From Alkalihalophilus marmarensis DSM 21297 (lineage in GTDB: Bacteria > Bacillota > Bacilli > Bacillales > Bacillaceae_D), in the NCBI RefSeq assembly GCF_000474275.2, contig NZ_ATAE01000018.1:1-64000 (forward strand): a DNA stretch of 64,000 bases. The letters are read 5' to 3'. Positions 23,016-31,790 of the stretch are shown piece by piece (position 1 is the first letter of the stretch; each line of letters starts with the position of its first letter). The position numbers and the translations under genes were made by a program. The notes beneath the pieces were generated by a model. That model did not search any database. It was not told the DNA's origin and was given only the letters and a program-made list of their open reading frames with translations.

Positions 23016-23929
23016 TGGACCATTCACTAAAAAAAGCATTAACGAAAGCTAAACGAAAACAAATGTTAAAATTTACGATGATTTCTATCCTTGTCGTCAT
23101 GCTTTTACTGCCTGTCTTTTATAGAACGGGAAATTATTTTGCCGCAAAAAGTACGATGAGACTCCATGATGCACTAGTGATGCACCATGTGATTTCTCAG
23201 CCGAACGTGCAAATGGATTCACGAGTGACAAGCAACCGCTCGATGTTCGGCGGAAATATTGTGACGAATCGCTCAAAGAATATTAATGGCTATGTTGTTC
23301 CTTGGAGTACACTAACTAGCTCGTATGGCTGGATCCAAACGGAAATTGATTTTAATGAACTAATACCCGGATCTTACAGTTCTGATACAGGGTTTTACGA
23401 GTATGATAAGCAAACAAAGCAAAAAGTGGCAACCTTTTATCATCCATTGATTGAAGACTACCATGATGGGGTGCAAAATCAATTAGCAGCTGTTTCAGAA
23501 ATGGAAAACTATGTAGCTGAAGTTGCTGTGTCGTTTGATCGCCCCTACACATTTGCAGAGGTTCAAGGACGTATTCCTGACAACTTAAACATCGTTTGGT
23601 TGTATATGACCTCTGAAATTCGAGATGAAAGCATGGGTCCGGCTGGGATGCCTGTTTACGGATTTGCTCCTGGTTCGTCGCCTGATGATGCCTCCTATGC
23701 CTATTTTGTTGAGACACTAAAAGAGTATGATGACAGAGGGTACAACGATGCGATTCAAGAGTTTCTGAGTGAAAACGCGGAAAAACCACTGGATGACGTT
23801 GAGGTGCTGGGTGTCATGCTGACGGGTCAGACAGAGAATTTTGCAGCATTAGTTGGTAAAGATTTCATCCGTGGTGCCTCTGTTGGTGTGACTGCAGAGA
23901 TGGTCCCTTATATTACGCCGGAAAAGTAA
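23015..23929 (+). CDS. Membrane anti-sigma factor (Sigma_reg_N/Sigma_reg_C)
   Basis: 304-aa single-pass protein: a basic cytoplasmic N-terminus (about 23 residues), one membrane segment (MISILVVMLLLPVFY) and a large extracytoplasmic part. The layout fits the sigma-factor-regulator N- and C-terminal domain pair, with SWSTL-type VPWSTLTSSYGWIQTEIDF and AEVAVSFDRPYTFAEVQ. The 1-base overlap with the ECF sigma gene indicates that it holds that sigma factor at the membrane and releases it on envelope stress. Confidence 0.8.
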   Translation: MDHSLKKALTKAKRKQMLKFTMISILVVMLLLPVFYRTGNYFAAKSTMRLHDALVMHHVISQPNVQMDSRVTSNRSMFGGNIVTNRSKNINGYVVPWSTLTSSYGWIQTEIDFNELIPGSYSSDTGFYEYDKQTKQKVATFYHPLIEDYHDGVQNQLAAVSEMENYVAEVAVSFDRPYTFAEVQGRIPDNLNIVWLYMTSEIRDESMGPAGMPVYGFAPGSSPDDASYAYFVETLKEYDDRGYNDAIQEFLSENAEKPLDDVEVLGVMLTGQTENFAALVGKDFIRGASVGVTAEMVPYITPEK

Positions 23930-23939
23930 AACGTAAAGA

Positions 23940-23979
23940 GCCTAATCCTTGCTCACTAAAGAGAGGAATTAGGCTTTTA
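23940..23979 (+). terminator. Terminator of the sigma operon
   Basis: GCCTAAT (23940-23946) and ATTAGGC (23968-23974), with an adjacent CC/GG extension, followed by TTTTATTCTT. Confidence 0.75.
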
Positions 23980-23988
23980 TTCTTATGG

Positions 23989-25029
23989 TTATTCTTCAGG
24001 AAGCAAGACAACCTTCCCTAGCTTTCCTGCTTTTTTAAAATAGGTTTGAGCTTCTCTAGCTTGTTCTAGAGGGAATGTGCAATCAATGACAGGTTTGATT
24101 TTCCCTTCAGATATAGCTTGAAGCATGCGTTTGAACTCATCTCTGGTGCCCAAAACCGAGCCGTAAAATGTAATATGCTTTAAGTACAGTGTTCGAAAAT
24201 CAAGGTCTGTCTTTTGACCGCCAGCAGAACCAGATATACAGAACTTCCCGCCTTTCTTCAGTACTTCGAGGGAAGTTGGGAACAATGCATCCCCTACTAC
24301 ATCTAACACCGCATCAATGGGTCCACCATTCACTTCCATTATTTCTTGAGCCAGATTAGGTGATTTATAAGATAATACATGGGTTGCTCCGAGTTCCTTT
24401 AATTGTGATTCCAAACGTAGGTCGCCAACAATTGCAATCACCTTAGCACCAAAAACGTTTGCCGCAATTTGTACATTAAGAGATCCAACACCGCCATTTG
24501 AGCCTGTAACCATCACAGTCTCGCCGGGTTGAGCTTGAATTTGTTCAACCATATGCCAAGCCGTCAACCCGCTAACTGAAAAAACGGCACTTTCGATATA
24601 ATCGGCAAGCGGCATATCAAAGCAGAGCTCAGCCGGCCATACGACGTATTCTGCATATCCCCCATCAAATTCTGACCCGATAAAGGACATATCATCTGAA
24701 ATATGTTCGAATCCTTCTTCTCCACTTGATTTAAACGGGAAAAGAACGACATTTTTATTGAGCATCGATTGATCTACAAGGCTGCCGGCCTTAACGACGG
24801 TACCGGTAATATCAGAGCCTGGGATGCGCGGAAACTCTACCCCTTCTGGCCGCCAGCCAGATTTAGAGCCAGTTCCGTAAGCCCCTTCCCTCATCCAGAT
24901 TTCCGTATTATTTATGGCACAAGCCTTTACTTTAATGAGCACTTCATTGTCTTTCGGTTCAGGAATAGCCCTTTCAACCATTTCTAACTTATCTACATCT
25001 CCATATCCTGTTACTTGTACAGCTTTCAT
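23989..25029 (-). CDS. Medium-chain dehydrogenase/quinone oxidoreductase-like
   Basis: NAD(P)H-dependent oxidoreductase of 346 aa in the zinc-type alcohol dehydrogenase superfamily. It has a GroES-like start (LEMVERAIPEPKDNEVLIKVKA), FPRIPGSDITGTVV, and the Rossmann motif VTGSNGGVGSLNVQIA. The usual catalytic and structural zinc cysteines are absent (the catalytic Cys position reads INNTEIW), so it is probably a zinc-independent quinone reductase-type enzyme. GAGGAG precedes the ATG. Monocistronic. Confidence 0.85.
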   Translation of the reverse strand: MKAVQVTGYGDVDKLEMVERAIPEPKDNEVLIKVKACAINNTEIWMREGAYGTGSKSGWRPEGVEFPRIPGSDITGTVVKAGSLVDQSMLNKNVVLFPFKSSGEEGFEHISDDMSFIGSEFDGGYAEYVVWPAELCFDMPLADYIESAVFSVSGLTAWHMVEQIQAQPGETVMVTGSNGGVGSLNVQIAANVFGAKVIAIVGDLRLESQLKELGATHVLSYKSPNLAQEIMEVNGGPIDAVLDVVGDALFPTSLEVLKKGGKFCISGSAGGQKTDLDFRTLYLKHITFYGSVLGTRDEFKRMLQAISEGKIKPVIDCTFPLEQAREAQTYFKKAGKLGKVVLLPEE

Positions 25030-25147
25030 ATCTTTTCTCCTCTCTTCGTTTGATTAGTATAGAGTGTAATACTTTTCGTTTAAATATACAAAATGAATGA
25101 GATGAAAATAATATGTAACATTTAAGTTAGCAACATATTCAAACGTC

Positions 25148-25176
25148 AAAAAAACAGCACTTCGTGAAAAGTACTG
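25148..25176 (-). terminator. Terminator of the 607-aa serine hydrolase gene
   Basis: Minus-strand CAGTACTT and AAGTGCTG form an 8-bp stem with one G-U pair followed by seven T, 40 bases after the stop. Confidence 0.8.
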
Positions 25177-25215
25177 CCCTGGCATTGCAGCATTAACGCT
25201 CACTTATTATGGAGC

Positions 25216-27039
25216 TTAGAAATAAAACTCCCAGTACAGCATGTTTACACATAGAATCATTGTAAAAACAATCGTCATGATCCAAAATCGTTTTTCACGT
25301 TTACTTATACATTGACTTTTTAGCCTAACACTTAAAAATACACTATTAATAAGAGAGATCACGATATAGATTAGGTTCAGAGTTAAAAAGGGCTTGAGAA
25401 AGTCATAGCTGACCATGGATGCTGTCTTGTAAGCGATCCAAAGAATATTTGTGAATATAAGCAGATTTAAGAGATTTTGAGTAAATAGCAATCGATGCAG
25501 AGGTTGTTTAGTCCATACCCTCCTAATAGCAGTGACCATGACATAGATGAACGAAAACAGGACCGCAGCTGCACAGAGAACGAGTCCGCCCCACTCTAAC
25601 AAATGTTTATAATAAGGCACGTAAAGGAGATCAGAATACGTATTAGATAACACGTTTTTGTGTTGGGGATGTACTGAATACACATCTAAACTGTACAAGC
25701 TCGGGCTGTCCTTTGTTTTGTAAATGCCCGGCTCTAGCTGGGTATAATGTAAGCCGCCTATGTTTAAATGATTCGATTCACTTTGTGTCGTTTTTCCCCG
25801 TAACAATAAACCGTACACCTTGCTGAATCCAGAGCTAGGAAGCCTGGCTGGCTGATACACACCATTCCATTTAGATGAGTCCTCAGCATTCCCCTCATAT
25901 TTAGCATTGGCATATTCACCAAAAATCAGTTCAGGGATTCCTGCTGTAAACGTACTTTCATTATTGATGTTGGTTAACACGATCACGCCAATACGCTCTG
26001 TTCGATCTACATAAAAAGAGGAGCTAAAGGCTTTAGAATTACCGCCGTGACCATATACATGCTGACTTTTGGATGGTAAATAAATTAAGCCATTTGCGAT
26101 CCTTGGGATAGTGGTATCTGGATAATATAATGTTGGTTCAAACATTTTATTCAGTGTGTCTTTATTTTTAAATAGAGGGGTATCATCTTCAGCTAATAAA
26201 GCTTGTATGAACTTTTGTAAATCTGCAGCTGTCCCTATCGCACTGCCAGCTGGATACATTGGGATTGAGTAAAAATTAGGTTCAATAAGCTGACGGGCAT
26301 ATGTATAACCCTGCACCTCTCCCCTCGCCTTTTTTACCCATTCGTTATCGTCTAATTCGGGATCGATCGCTGTTTTTGCCATGTGAAGAGGTTCGAAAAT
26401 ATTTTGCTGGACGTATTCATGGTAGTCTATTCCGCTCACTTCTTCCACAATAAATGCAGCAAGCCCACTTCCGTAATTAGAATAAGCAACGACTTCACCA
26501 GGTGGATATACTTGCTTTATATCTGCATTTTCAAGTACTTCTTTTAAGGTGTGCTTTTCAGGTGGATTATGAATCATTAAATCTGTATAGCTGTCATCAA
26601 ATCCCGCTGAATGGTTCATTAAATGTCGGAGGGTGACTGGTTCCTCATACGTGGTTATGGTGCGGAAATCATCTGGTAAGAACGTTTTTATATCTGTTTC
26701 TAAATCGAGTTGTTCTTGCTCGACTAATTGCATGACACTGATCCAAATAAGAATTTTAGACACAGATCCCCATTCAAATACTGTATCCTCAGTAACGGGG
26801 ATTTGATTTTCTATATCGGCGTAACCCTTCATTTTGTAAATGACTTTATCTTCTTCTATCACGATTGTGGCTAATCCAGCGATGTCTTTATCGTGTTTTT
26901 TTAAATACTCCTCTATATTGTCCTCTGTGGCAGCAGTTTCATTTGCATAGGAGGTGGATGGAGGATCAAATGCGAATAAAACTAAGGATAATAGATAAAG
27001 GATGAAGACCTTGGAGAATCGATTGGTATGATGATTCAC
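25216..27039 (-). CDS. Beta-lactamase-family serine hydrolase with C-terminal membrane domain
   Basis: 607-aa exported enzyme. It has a signal peptide (residues about 9-32), then a class C/penicillin-binding-protein-like domain with SVSK (Ser92-Lys95), Y-S-N in AYSNYGSG and a late HGG in GHGGNSKAF. A linker and four hydrophobic segments after residue ~490 anchor it. The GTG start has AAGGGG upstream. Such enzymes act as peptidases or esterases on the outer membrane face; peptidoglycan or D-peptide substrates are likely but unproven. A 34-aa membrane protein is encoded just upstream. Confidence 0.85.
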   Translation of the reverse strand: MNHHTNRFSKVFILYLLSLVLFAFDPPSTSYANETAATEDNIEEYLKKHDKDIAGLATIVIEEDKVIYKMKGYADIENQIPVTEDTVFEWGSVSKILIWISVMQLVEQEQLDLETDIKTFLPDDFRTITTYEEPVTLRHLMNHSAGFDDSYTDLMIHNPPEKHTLKEVLENADIKQVYPPGEVVAYSNYGSGLAAFIVEEVSGIDYHEYVQQNIFEPLHMAKTAIDPELDDNEWVKKARGEVQGYTYARQLIEPNFYSIPMYPAGSAIGTAADLQKFIQALLAEDDTPLFKNKDTLNKMFEPTLYYPDTTIPRIANGLIYLPSKSQHVYGHGGNSKAFSSSFYVDRTERIGVIVLTNINNESTFTAGIPELIFGEYANAKYEGNAEDSSKWNGVYQPARLPSSGFSKVYGLLLRGKTTQSESNHLNIGGLHYTQLEPGIYKTKDSPSLYSLDVYSVHPQHKNVLSNTYSDLLYVPYYKHLLEWGGLVLCAAAVLFSFIYVMVTAIRRVWTKQPLHRLLFTQNLLNLLIFTNILWIAYKTASMVSYDFLKPFLTLNLIYIVISLINSVFLSVRLKSQCISKREKRFWIMTIVFTMILCVNMLYWEFYF

Positions 27040-27096
27040 TGTGAATTTGTCCCCTTTTTGTCGATTGAACGATCGGTAGAAACTTGCTGTGTTCAG

Positions 27097-27201
27097 TTAC
27101 ATCAAATTCGGAATGAAGAGATATTGAAAGAGTAAATAGCCGATGAGTCCAACACCTGCGCCTGCTAAGATGAGTAGCAGTGGAGTTAATTTATCTCTCA
27201 T
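27097..27201 (-). CDS. Single-pass membrane microprotein (34 aa)
   Basis: ATG at 27201 with AAAGGAG seven bases upstream. It encodes a short basic start (MRDKLT), one hydrophobic segment (PLLLILAGAGVGLIGYLLF) and a short tail ending FIPNLM. It ends 57 bases before the serine hydrolase start and is in the same direction, so it is probably co-transcribed with it. Confidence 0.65.
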   Translation of the reverse strand: MRDKLTPLLLILAGAGVGLIGYLLFQYLFIPNLM

Positions 27202-27558
27202 AGTTTATCTCCTTTTATAAAAGGATTAGGTAAAGTCCAGCTTATTTAATTGGTTAGAATGTATTAATTGTATTTATTGAACTGATTATTGCGCTGCTTG
27301 GCGGTGCAATTGCGTCGGTGTCCGTCTTAATTGCTACGCTTGGGATTGTAATTGCGTTAATCATCACTTATTGCGTCAGTATTGATACTATATGCTCGGG
27401 TCTAGTTCCATATTGTATTTACTTGAGAATTAATTGCGCCCATTATTATTGGGCGCATCTCTTCACTTATCATCTAAAGGCTTTTTTGTGTATACAAGCA
27501 ACCTAGGCATCTGACTCACATAAGATGAATTAACGATTCTAATTTAGGTGGTGGTGAC
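27202..27558. other. Intergenic region containing array C
   Basis: Divergent intergenic space of about 357 bases. It holds the array and presumably both promoters. No gene seen. Confidence 0.6.
27264..27456 (+). repeat. AATTGCG composite array C
   Basis: Nine units with the same variant order as arrays A and B: AATTGTATT first, then TATTGCGC, AATTGCGT, AATTGCTA, AATTGCGT, ATTGCGT, TATGCTC, ATTGTATTTA, and AATTGCGCC last. The last unit has become a perfect 7-bp hairpin (GCGCCCA/TGGGCGC, 27436-27456). Confidence 0.8.
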
Positions 27559-27885
27559 ATGAACAGGCAAATTCCTGCTATATTTGGTGACAATGATACG
27601 AATAATACGCTCCCATCTAACAACCAATCTGGTCCTTCACCACAAGATAATCCTTTTAATGTGAGCTTAAGCCTAAGACTAGGCTTGATTGCAGGGATTA
27701 TTACGACCATAGGTGATGCTTTAGCTGTTTATTCAGCTAGGATTGCGATAGATGAAGAGATCTCAAGTAATTTCGATAACATCAAATCTCAACAAGAACA
27801 AGACGATCGTTTCACTAATTTAGAGAATCAAATAGAACAGTTGCAAAAGCAGTTATCATCCTTAACTGAACAGAAAGATAAATAA
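27559..27885 (+). CDS. Hypothetical membrane-anchored coiled-coil protein
   Basis: 108 aa: a polar Asn/Pro-rich N-terminus, one hydrophobic segment (LGLIAGIITTIGDALAVYSA, residues 42-61), and a C-terminal heptad-rich coiled coil (FTNLENQIEQLQKQLSSLTE). AGGTGGTG precedes the ATG. No family recognised. It has no co-directional neighbour. Confidence 0.6.
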   Translation: MNRQIPAIFGDNDTNNTLPSNNQSGPSPQDNPFNVSLSLRLGLIAGIITTIGDALAVYSARIAIDEEISSNFDNIKSQQEQDDRFTNLENQIEQLQKQLSSLTEQKDK

Positions 27886-27891
27886 TTCAAT

Positions 27892-28350
27892 TTATTTTGT
27901 GTGTACCACTTTAAATCGTTCGCATACAACAGGCATTTTGTATGAAAAGTCTCTATTTATTGCATCAAACTCTTTTCTAAAAAACGTCTCATGCACATCA
28001 CGCCAATAAGCTAACGACCGGTCCCCTTCGCCTTCTAAATACGCATGTTCTTCTGTCACTTCATCAAATGGAATAACCTCGACTGACGTTGTTTCCACGA
28101 TCGCTGCAGCATCTCCATCCCCGTTTAGAATAATATTAAGCTGCCCCACTTGCGGCAAAGCCTCGTTTTCAAGTTCATACAGCGTGAAGTTTGATGCCGT
28201 CGCTTTTTTCACTCCCTCAACGACTAATACAGCAAGCTCATCTGCCATTTCTTTTGAATCCCCGAAAGCCCAGGCTGCATATTCTTCAGGGGCACTCGGA
28301 ATACTTTTTCGAAAGCTTTCCCATAGTTGTGTAATAGATGTATTATTCAT
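27892..28350 (-). CDS. ASCH-domain protein
   Basis: Soluble 152-aa ASCH/PUA-like protein, predicted to bind RNA or a nucleotide. Features include the start ITQLWESFRKSIPSAP, AAWAFGDSKEMADELAVLV, KKATASNFTLYE and the acidic E-GEGDRSLAYWRDVHETFF segment that is near-invariant in this group. Function unproven. It ends 6 bases from the convergent 108-aa gene. Confidence 0.85.
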   Translation of the reverse strand: MNNTSITQLWESFRKSIPSAPEEYAAWAFGDSKEMADELAVLVVEGVKKATASNFTLYELENEALPQVGQLNIILNGDGDAAAIVETTSVEVIPFDEVTEEHAYLEGEGDRSLAYWRDVHETFFRKEFDAINRDFSYKMPVVCERFKVVHTK

Positions 28351-28389
28351 TTTTTATCCACTCTTTCTTTATTAGTTTGTGTCAAAATC

Positions 28390-28818
28390 TTAGTGTAGAA
28401 TCTTATAAAAACCCGTAGCTTTCCCTTCAAATCCTCTGTTTGTATAAAATTGATGAGCACCGTCTCGCTCGTCACGATTACCGCTGTTCAATACTAATTT
28501 CACAACCTGATTTTCTATGGCCCATTCCTCCGCTTTTTTAAGCAGAGCAGCCCCAATGCCACTATTCCTGTAGTTTGATGCAACGACGAAAGCGACTATA
28601 CGTATGTAATGATCATTTCTTTCATAATGAGTTCCCAAAATCATGCCAATCATGCCTATGACCTCACCATTCATTTCAGCAACTTGGGTATTGTAGTCAG
28701 GGTTAGCTTGAATTTTAGTAAAGCGTGTTTCCATCTCTTCACTAGTTGTCGGATATCCCAACTCACCCATTAAACTTGCTAAGCTAGGAATGTCTTTTGC
28801 GTTCGCTTTTCGAATCAT
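28390..28818 (-). CDS. GNAT-family acetyltransferase
   Basis: 142-aa N-acetyltransferase with a complete acetyl-CoA loop, VASNYRNSGIGAALLKKAEEWA, then VKLVLNSGNRDERDGAHQFYTNRGFE, a combination typical of small-molecule or aminoglycoside-like GNAT enzymes. Its ATG overlaps the DinB gene stop by 4 bases (ATGA), so they are translationally coupled. The substrate is unknown. Confidence 0.85.
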   Translation of the reverse strand: MIRKANAKDIPSLASLMGELGYPTTSEEMETRFTKIQANPDYNTQVAEMNGEVIGMIGMILGTHYERNDHYIRIVAFVVASNYRNSGIGAALLKKAEEWAIENQVVKLVLNSGNRDERDGAHQFYTNRGFEGKATGFYKILH

Positions 28819-29306
28819 GAAAGATCCTCCATTTCTAACTTACACTTGCTTAGAGCAGATCTGATTTGTGCAAAATGATGTAAGTCATGTTGTGTCAGCC
28901 TTATTAAATAATCATTAAGAGTGAGAGTTGATGTTCCTATAATGATGGACGTCTTCCAATATTCATTGGCAATATCCTGTACTTTGTTATGCAAATGATT
29001 CCTAGTAGAAATAAATTGGCTGATCATCGTTTGTTTACTAAGTCTCCTGCTTAAACTTGCTGATTGCTCATTTAGTGCATGGGCATCTGGTCCGATTGGC
29101 AGTGGCTTGTTAGTTAAGAGGTAAGGTAGTCGTTTGTCGATCACAAATTGATCCCAAGGAATGAGGTGGCCAACTATTTCTGCGACAGTCCATTTTCCAA
29201 TACTTATTGCTGTACGCCACTCTTGGTCAGTTACATGTTCTAATGATTGGACAAACTCTATTGAATGTACATATTGAATTAACACATAAGCTTTATCATC
29301 ATGCAA
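28815..29306 (-). CDS. DinB-family (four-helix) protein
   Basis: 163-aa DinB/YfiT-like metal-dependent helical bundle. The three expected histidines are present: VGHLIPWD in helix 2 and HDLHHFAQIR near the C-terminus. These families include thiol (bacillithiol) S-transferases and orphan hydrolases; no specific activity can be assigned. Starts at TTG with GAGGTGA upstream. Forms an operon with the following GNAT gene. Confidence 0.8.
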   Translation of the reverse strand: MHDDKAYVLIQYVHSIEFVQSLEHVTDQEWRTAISIGKWTVAEIVGHLIPWDQFVIDKRLPYLLTNKPLPIGPDAHALNEQSASLSRRLSKQTMISQFISTRNHLHNKVQDIANEYWKTSIIIGTSTLTLNDYLIRLTQHDLHHFAQIRSALSKCKLEMEDLS

Positions 29307-29358
29307 AGCTAGTTCACCTCACATTTCCATTTCTCAAATCGTGTCAATATCAAGCATT

Positions 29359-30396
29359 TCATGAATCTAACTGATTACTAATCAACTCTTCCTCTAATAC
29401 TTTAACGAGATCAAAAGCTCCATCAGACTGATTCGAACAAACAACAATGGAAATAGAAGCTTGTGGATAATACGAAGAGTGAAAACATACACCAGGGTCA
29501 TAGCCCATTACATGATACTTCTCAACAGATGTTTGGTTCTTCTTAATCCATACACCATAACCGTAGTAATGAACATCTTTTTCAACATTGACATGAGGGT
29601 TAAGCAGGAGCTTGGTGTGTTTCTCACTTAGGATGGAGTAATTCATAAGCGCGTTCCATAATTTTGTCATGTCACCAACTGTGATAAATGCTCCTCCGTC
29701 TGAACCACCCTTTGCAGGTATAGAATAGATATTTGTCTTCCACGTTCCATCTGGTAAATCAATGTAACCAATTGCTGTATTTTGGGGCAAGGCATCTAAG
29801 TCAAAGTATCCCGAATTTTTCATTTCGAGTTTATTAAAAATAAACGTTTGGATGTAATCCGTGAATGTTAACTCGCTTGCTTCTTCAATAACTAATCCTA
29901 GCAAAATATATCCTGCATTGTTATAGTGAAACCTTTCTCCCATTTTTAATTTCATCCTTTTATCTAGAAAAAGAGGGAGGAATCCACTTAACCTCCTTAA
30001 ATTATACATCGGAAATTCAGCCCACAGCTCTTCAAAGTCCTCCATTAGTTCCTCATCACAATAATCTGAAATACCAGAAGTATGGGTTAATAGATGATGT
30101 ACTGTTATATCTTTATCAAAGTGCGGAAAGTCTACTTTAAGGCAATCAGATAATTTTGTACCGAATGATAGCTTTCCGTTCTCTACTAGCTGGCAAACGG
30201 CTATTGCTGTTAGGAGTTTACTTCCTGATGCGATTCCGTACCTTGTAGATGTGTCATTCTTAAGCTTTTCAGAGCGATTAGCATATCCAAAAGACGTTTC
30301 TACCAACACATTTTCATTTTCTGTAACCAAAATCGAACCTGAAAAGTTATTTACTTTTAGAATATCGGATATAATTTTCGTTATGTTAGCCTTCAT
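29359..30396 (-). CDS. Beta-lactamase-family serine hydrolase (cytoplasmic form)
   Basis: 345-aa class C beta-lactamase-like hydrolase without a signal peptide or membrane segment, unlike the other three in this window. The SxxK motif is SGSK (Ser57-Lys60), the second motif is YNN in FHYNNAGYILLG, and the HTSG signature is present. Possibly a D-amino-acid peptidase or esterase, or a resistance-type hydrolase. AAGGGGGG precedes the ATG. The 145-aa membrane gene lies 12 bases upstream, in the same direction. Confidence 0.82.
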   Translation of the reverse strand: MKANITKIISDILKVNNFSGSILVTENENVLVETSFGYANRSEKLKNDTSTRYGIASGSKLLTAIAVCQLVENGKLSFGTKLSDCLKVDFPHFDKDITVHHLLTHTSGISDYCDEELMEDFEELWAEFPMYNLRRLSGFLPLFLDKRMKLKMGERFHYNNAGYILLGLVIEEASELTFTDYIQTFIFNKLEMKNSGYFDLDALPQNTAIGYIDLPDGTWKTNIYSIPAKGGSDGGAFITVGDMTKLWNALMNYSILSEKHTKLLLNPHVNVEKDVHYYGYGVWIKKNQTSVEKYHVMGYDPGVCFHSSYYPQASISIVVCSNQSDGAFDLVKVLEEELISNQLDS

Positions 30397-30408
30397 ATTA
30401 AGCCCCCC

Positions 30409-30846
30409 TTACTGCATGGAATCGATCATTTCTGAAATCGTACGGTGCAATTCTAGATGGGCATTTAAATGTATGGCTGCTAATACGATAAGCAAGATGA
30501 TAAATCCCGCTGTAATCCACTTTGAATATGTTTGGGGCTTAATAACTTTTGCATAGATCAAGTTAAAGGTTGCTACGAGTAAAGCAAAGATGGCTATGTT
30601 CAATTCCCATAGTTGATTCGCTTCTGTAATTGGCATAACAATGCGTAATGCATCGCTTGTTTCCACTTCGAACTGGTACACTTCTTTTGAAATGTATCCC
30701 TCTTCAATCGTTATCACACTTAAATCATCATTTAAGGAGTAATTAAACCCCACTGGATTGAGCTTGTTTGTTACAATAAGAACGACGGCAAGGACGATTA
30801 CTGCTATGTAAATCGTTATGAGAATATTTTTGGTGAGACGTTGAAT
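30409..30846 (-). CDS. Hypothetical membrane protein with probable ATT start
   Basis: The conventional GTG at 30753 has no ribosome binding site and drops a hydrophobic segment. The frame stays open upstream to an ATT at 30846 that has a strong AAAAGGAAGGG exactly nine bases before it. That start gives 145 aa with an N-terminal membrane segment (ITIYIAVIVLAVVLIV), an exported domain and two C-terminal segments. No ATG, GTG or TTG exists in the extension. The family is not recognised. Confidence 0.6.
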   Translation of the reverse strand: MQRLTKNILITIYIAVIVLAVVLIVTNKLNPVGFNYSLNDDLSVITIEEGYISKEVYQFEVETSDALRIVMPITEANQLWELNIAIFALLVATFNLIYAKVIKPQTYSKWITAGFIILLIVLAAIHLNAHLELHRTISEMIDSMQ

Positions 30847-30880
30847 AGGATCAGTCCCTTCCTTTTATGGCTATAAGCGG

Positions 30881-31093
30881 TTACATCTTTTTCTTTTTCA
30901 GTGATTTAAAATACGTGATAATGGAATAGATCCCAATCACACAAAGAAAAAATATGACAACATTTATGATGATGTGAAAGAAGTTATCTACAGGTAGATA
31001 TAAAAATAATAGAGTGGCAGGTACAAATAAGCTTATCTCCCAGATAGTGATTCCTTTAAACATTTGAACTACATCTTGTTGATTGTGCTTCAT
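30881..31093 (-). CDS. Small two-segment membrane protein
   Basis: Hypothetical 70-aa protein: hydrophobic segments at residues 17-33 and 38-60, basic C-terminus KSLKKKKM. GAAGGA precedes the ATG. It sits 2 bases after the GNAT stop, so it is probably co-transcribed. Confidence 0.6.
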   Translation of the reverse strand: MKHNQQDVVQMFKGITIWEISLFVPATLLFLYLPVDNFFHIIINVVIFFLCVIGIYSIITYFKSLKKKKM

Positions 31094-31095
31094 AA

Positions 31096-31677
31096 TTATA
31101 TTCCTTCTTTTGTAGATGATGTGTTATAAAATAACTCCCACTCGCTTCTCAACATCCCCATCTTAATCGCATCATAATATACTCCGTTCACGGTTCTAGC
31201 CTGCCTGATCCGTGCTTCTTCTTTCATTCCGATCTTTTCAGCTGCTCTCATCATCCGTATATTTCCAGACCAAGTAGACATTCCTAAGCGATGCAAGTCT
31301 GTAGTGGTAAATAGATAATCAATCCAGAGACGATAAGCTTCTGTACCGTAGCCTCCATTCCAGTATTCCTTGTCATAGATGACGATTCCCGTTTCCAGCC
31401 AATTTGTATGTTTATCTACCCAATAACAGCTGACAATGCCAATCAGCTTTTCATTAACATGAATGGTTAATGCACTTGGTATCTGAGGAAAGAGTTCCTT
31501 ACTCATTTCCCAATCTCGCTTAAATTCCTGTTTTGGAATAGTAGGCTCAGGTATGTAGGGTCCATTCCACTTTTTAGAGGCTTGTTCTTCTTCTTCGTAC
31601 TTCCAATAATACAGTTCATCTAAATCTTTTTCGGTTGCTTCTTTAAGAGTGACTAACTTGCCTGAAATGTTGATCAT
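31096..31677 (-). CDS. RimJ/RimL-type GNAT acetyltransferase
   Basis: 193-aa acetyltransferase of the ribosomal-protein/small-molecule type (Acetyltransf_3): start GKLVTLKEATEKDLDELYYWK, acetyl-CoA region YDKEYWNGGYGTEAYRLWIDYLF, then LHRLGMSTWSGNIRMMRAAEKIGMKEEARIRQ-type sequence. GGAGGATTATC precedes the ATG. A fragment nearly identical to its first 27 codons occurs near 43.7 kb. Confidence 0.88.
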   Translation of the reverse strand: MINISGKLVTLKEATEKDLDELYYWKYEEEEQASKKWNGPYIPEPTIPKQEFKRDWEMSKELFPQIPSALTIHVNEKLIGIVSCYWVDKHTNWLETGIVIYDKEYWNGGYGTEAYRLWIDYLFTTTDLHRLGMSTWSGNIRMMRAAEKIGMKEEARIRQARTVNGVYYDAIKMGMLRSEWELFYNTSSTKEGI

Positions 31678-31790
31678 GATAATCCTCCAGCCATTCTCTA
31701 TTAGTCTACTATTTTAACGTAATAACCCACTTTTATCAAAGGTTAGTATAATATGGTATAATTATGCCAAGATAGGTGGTGTTTATTAAT

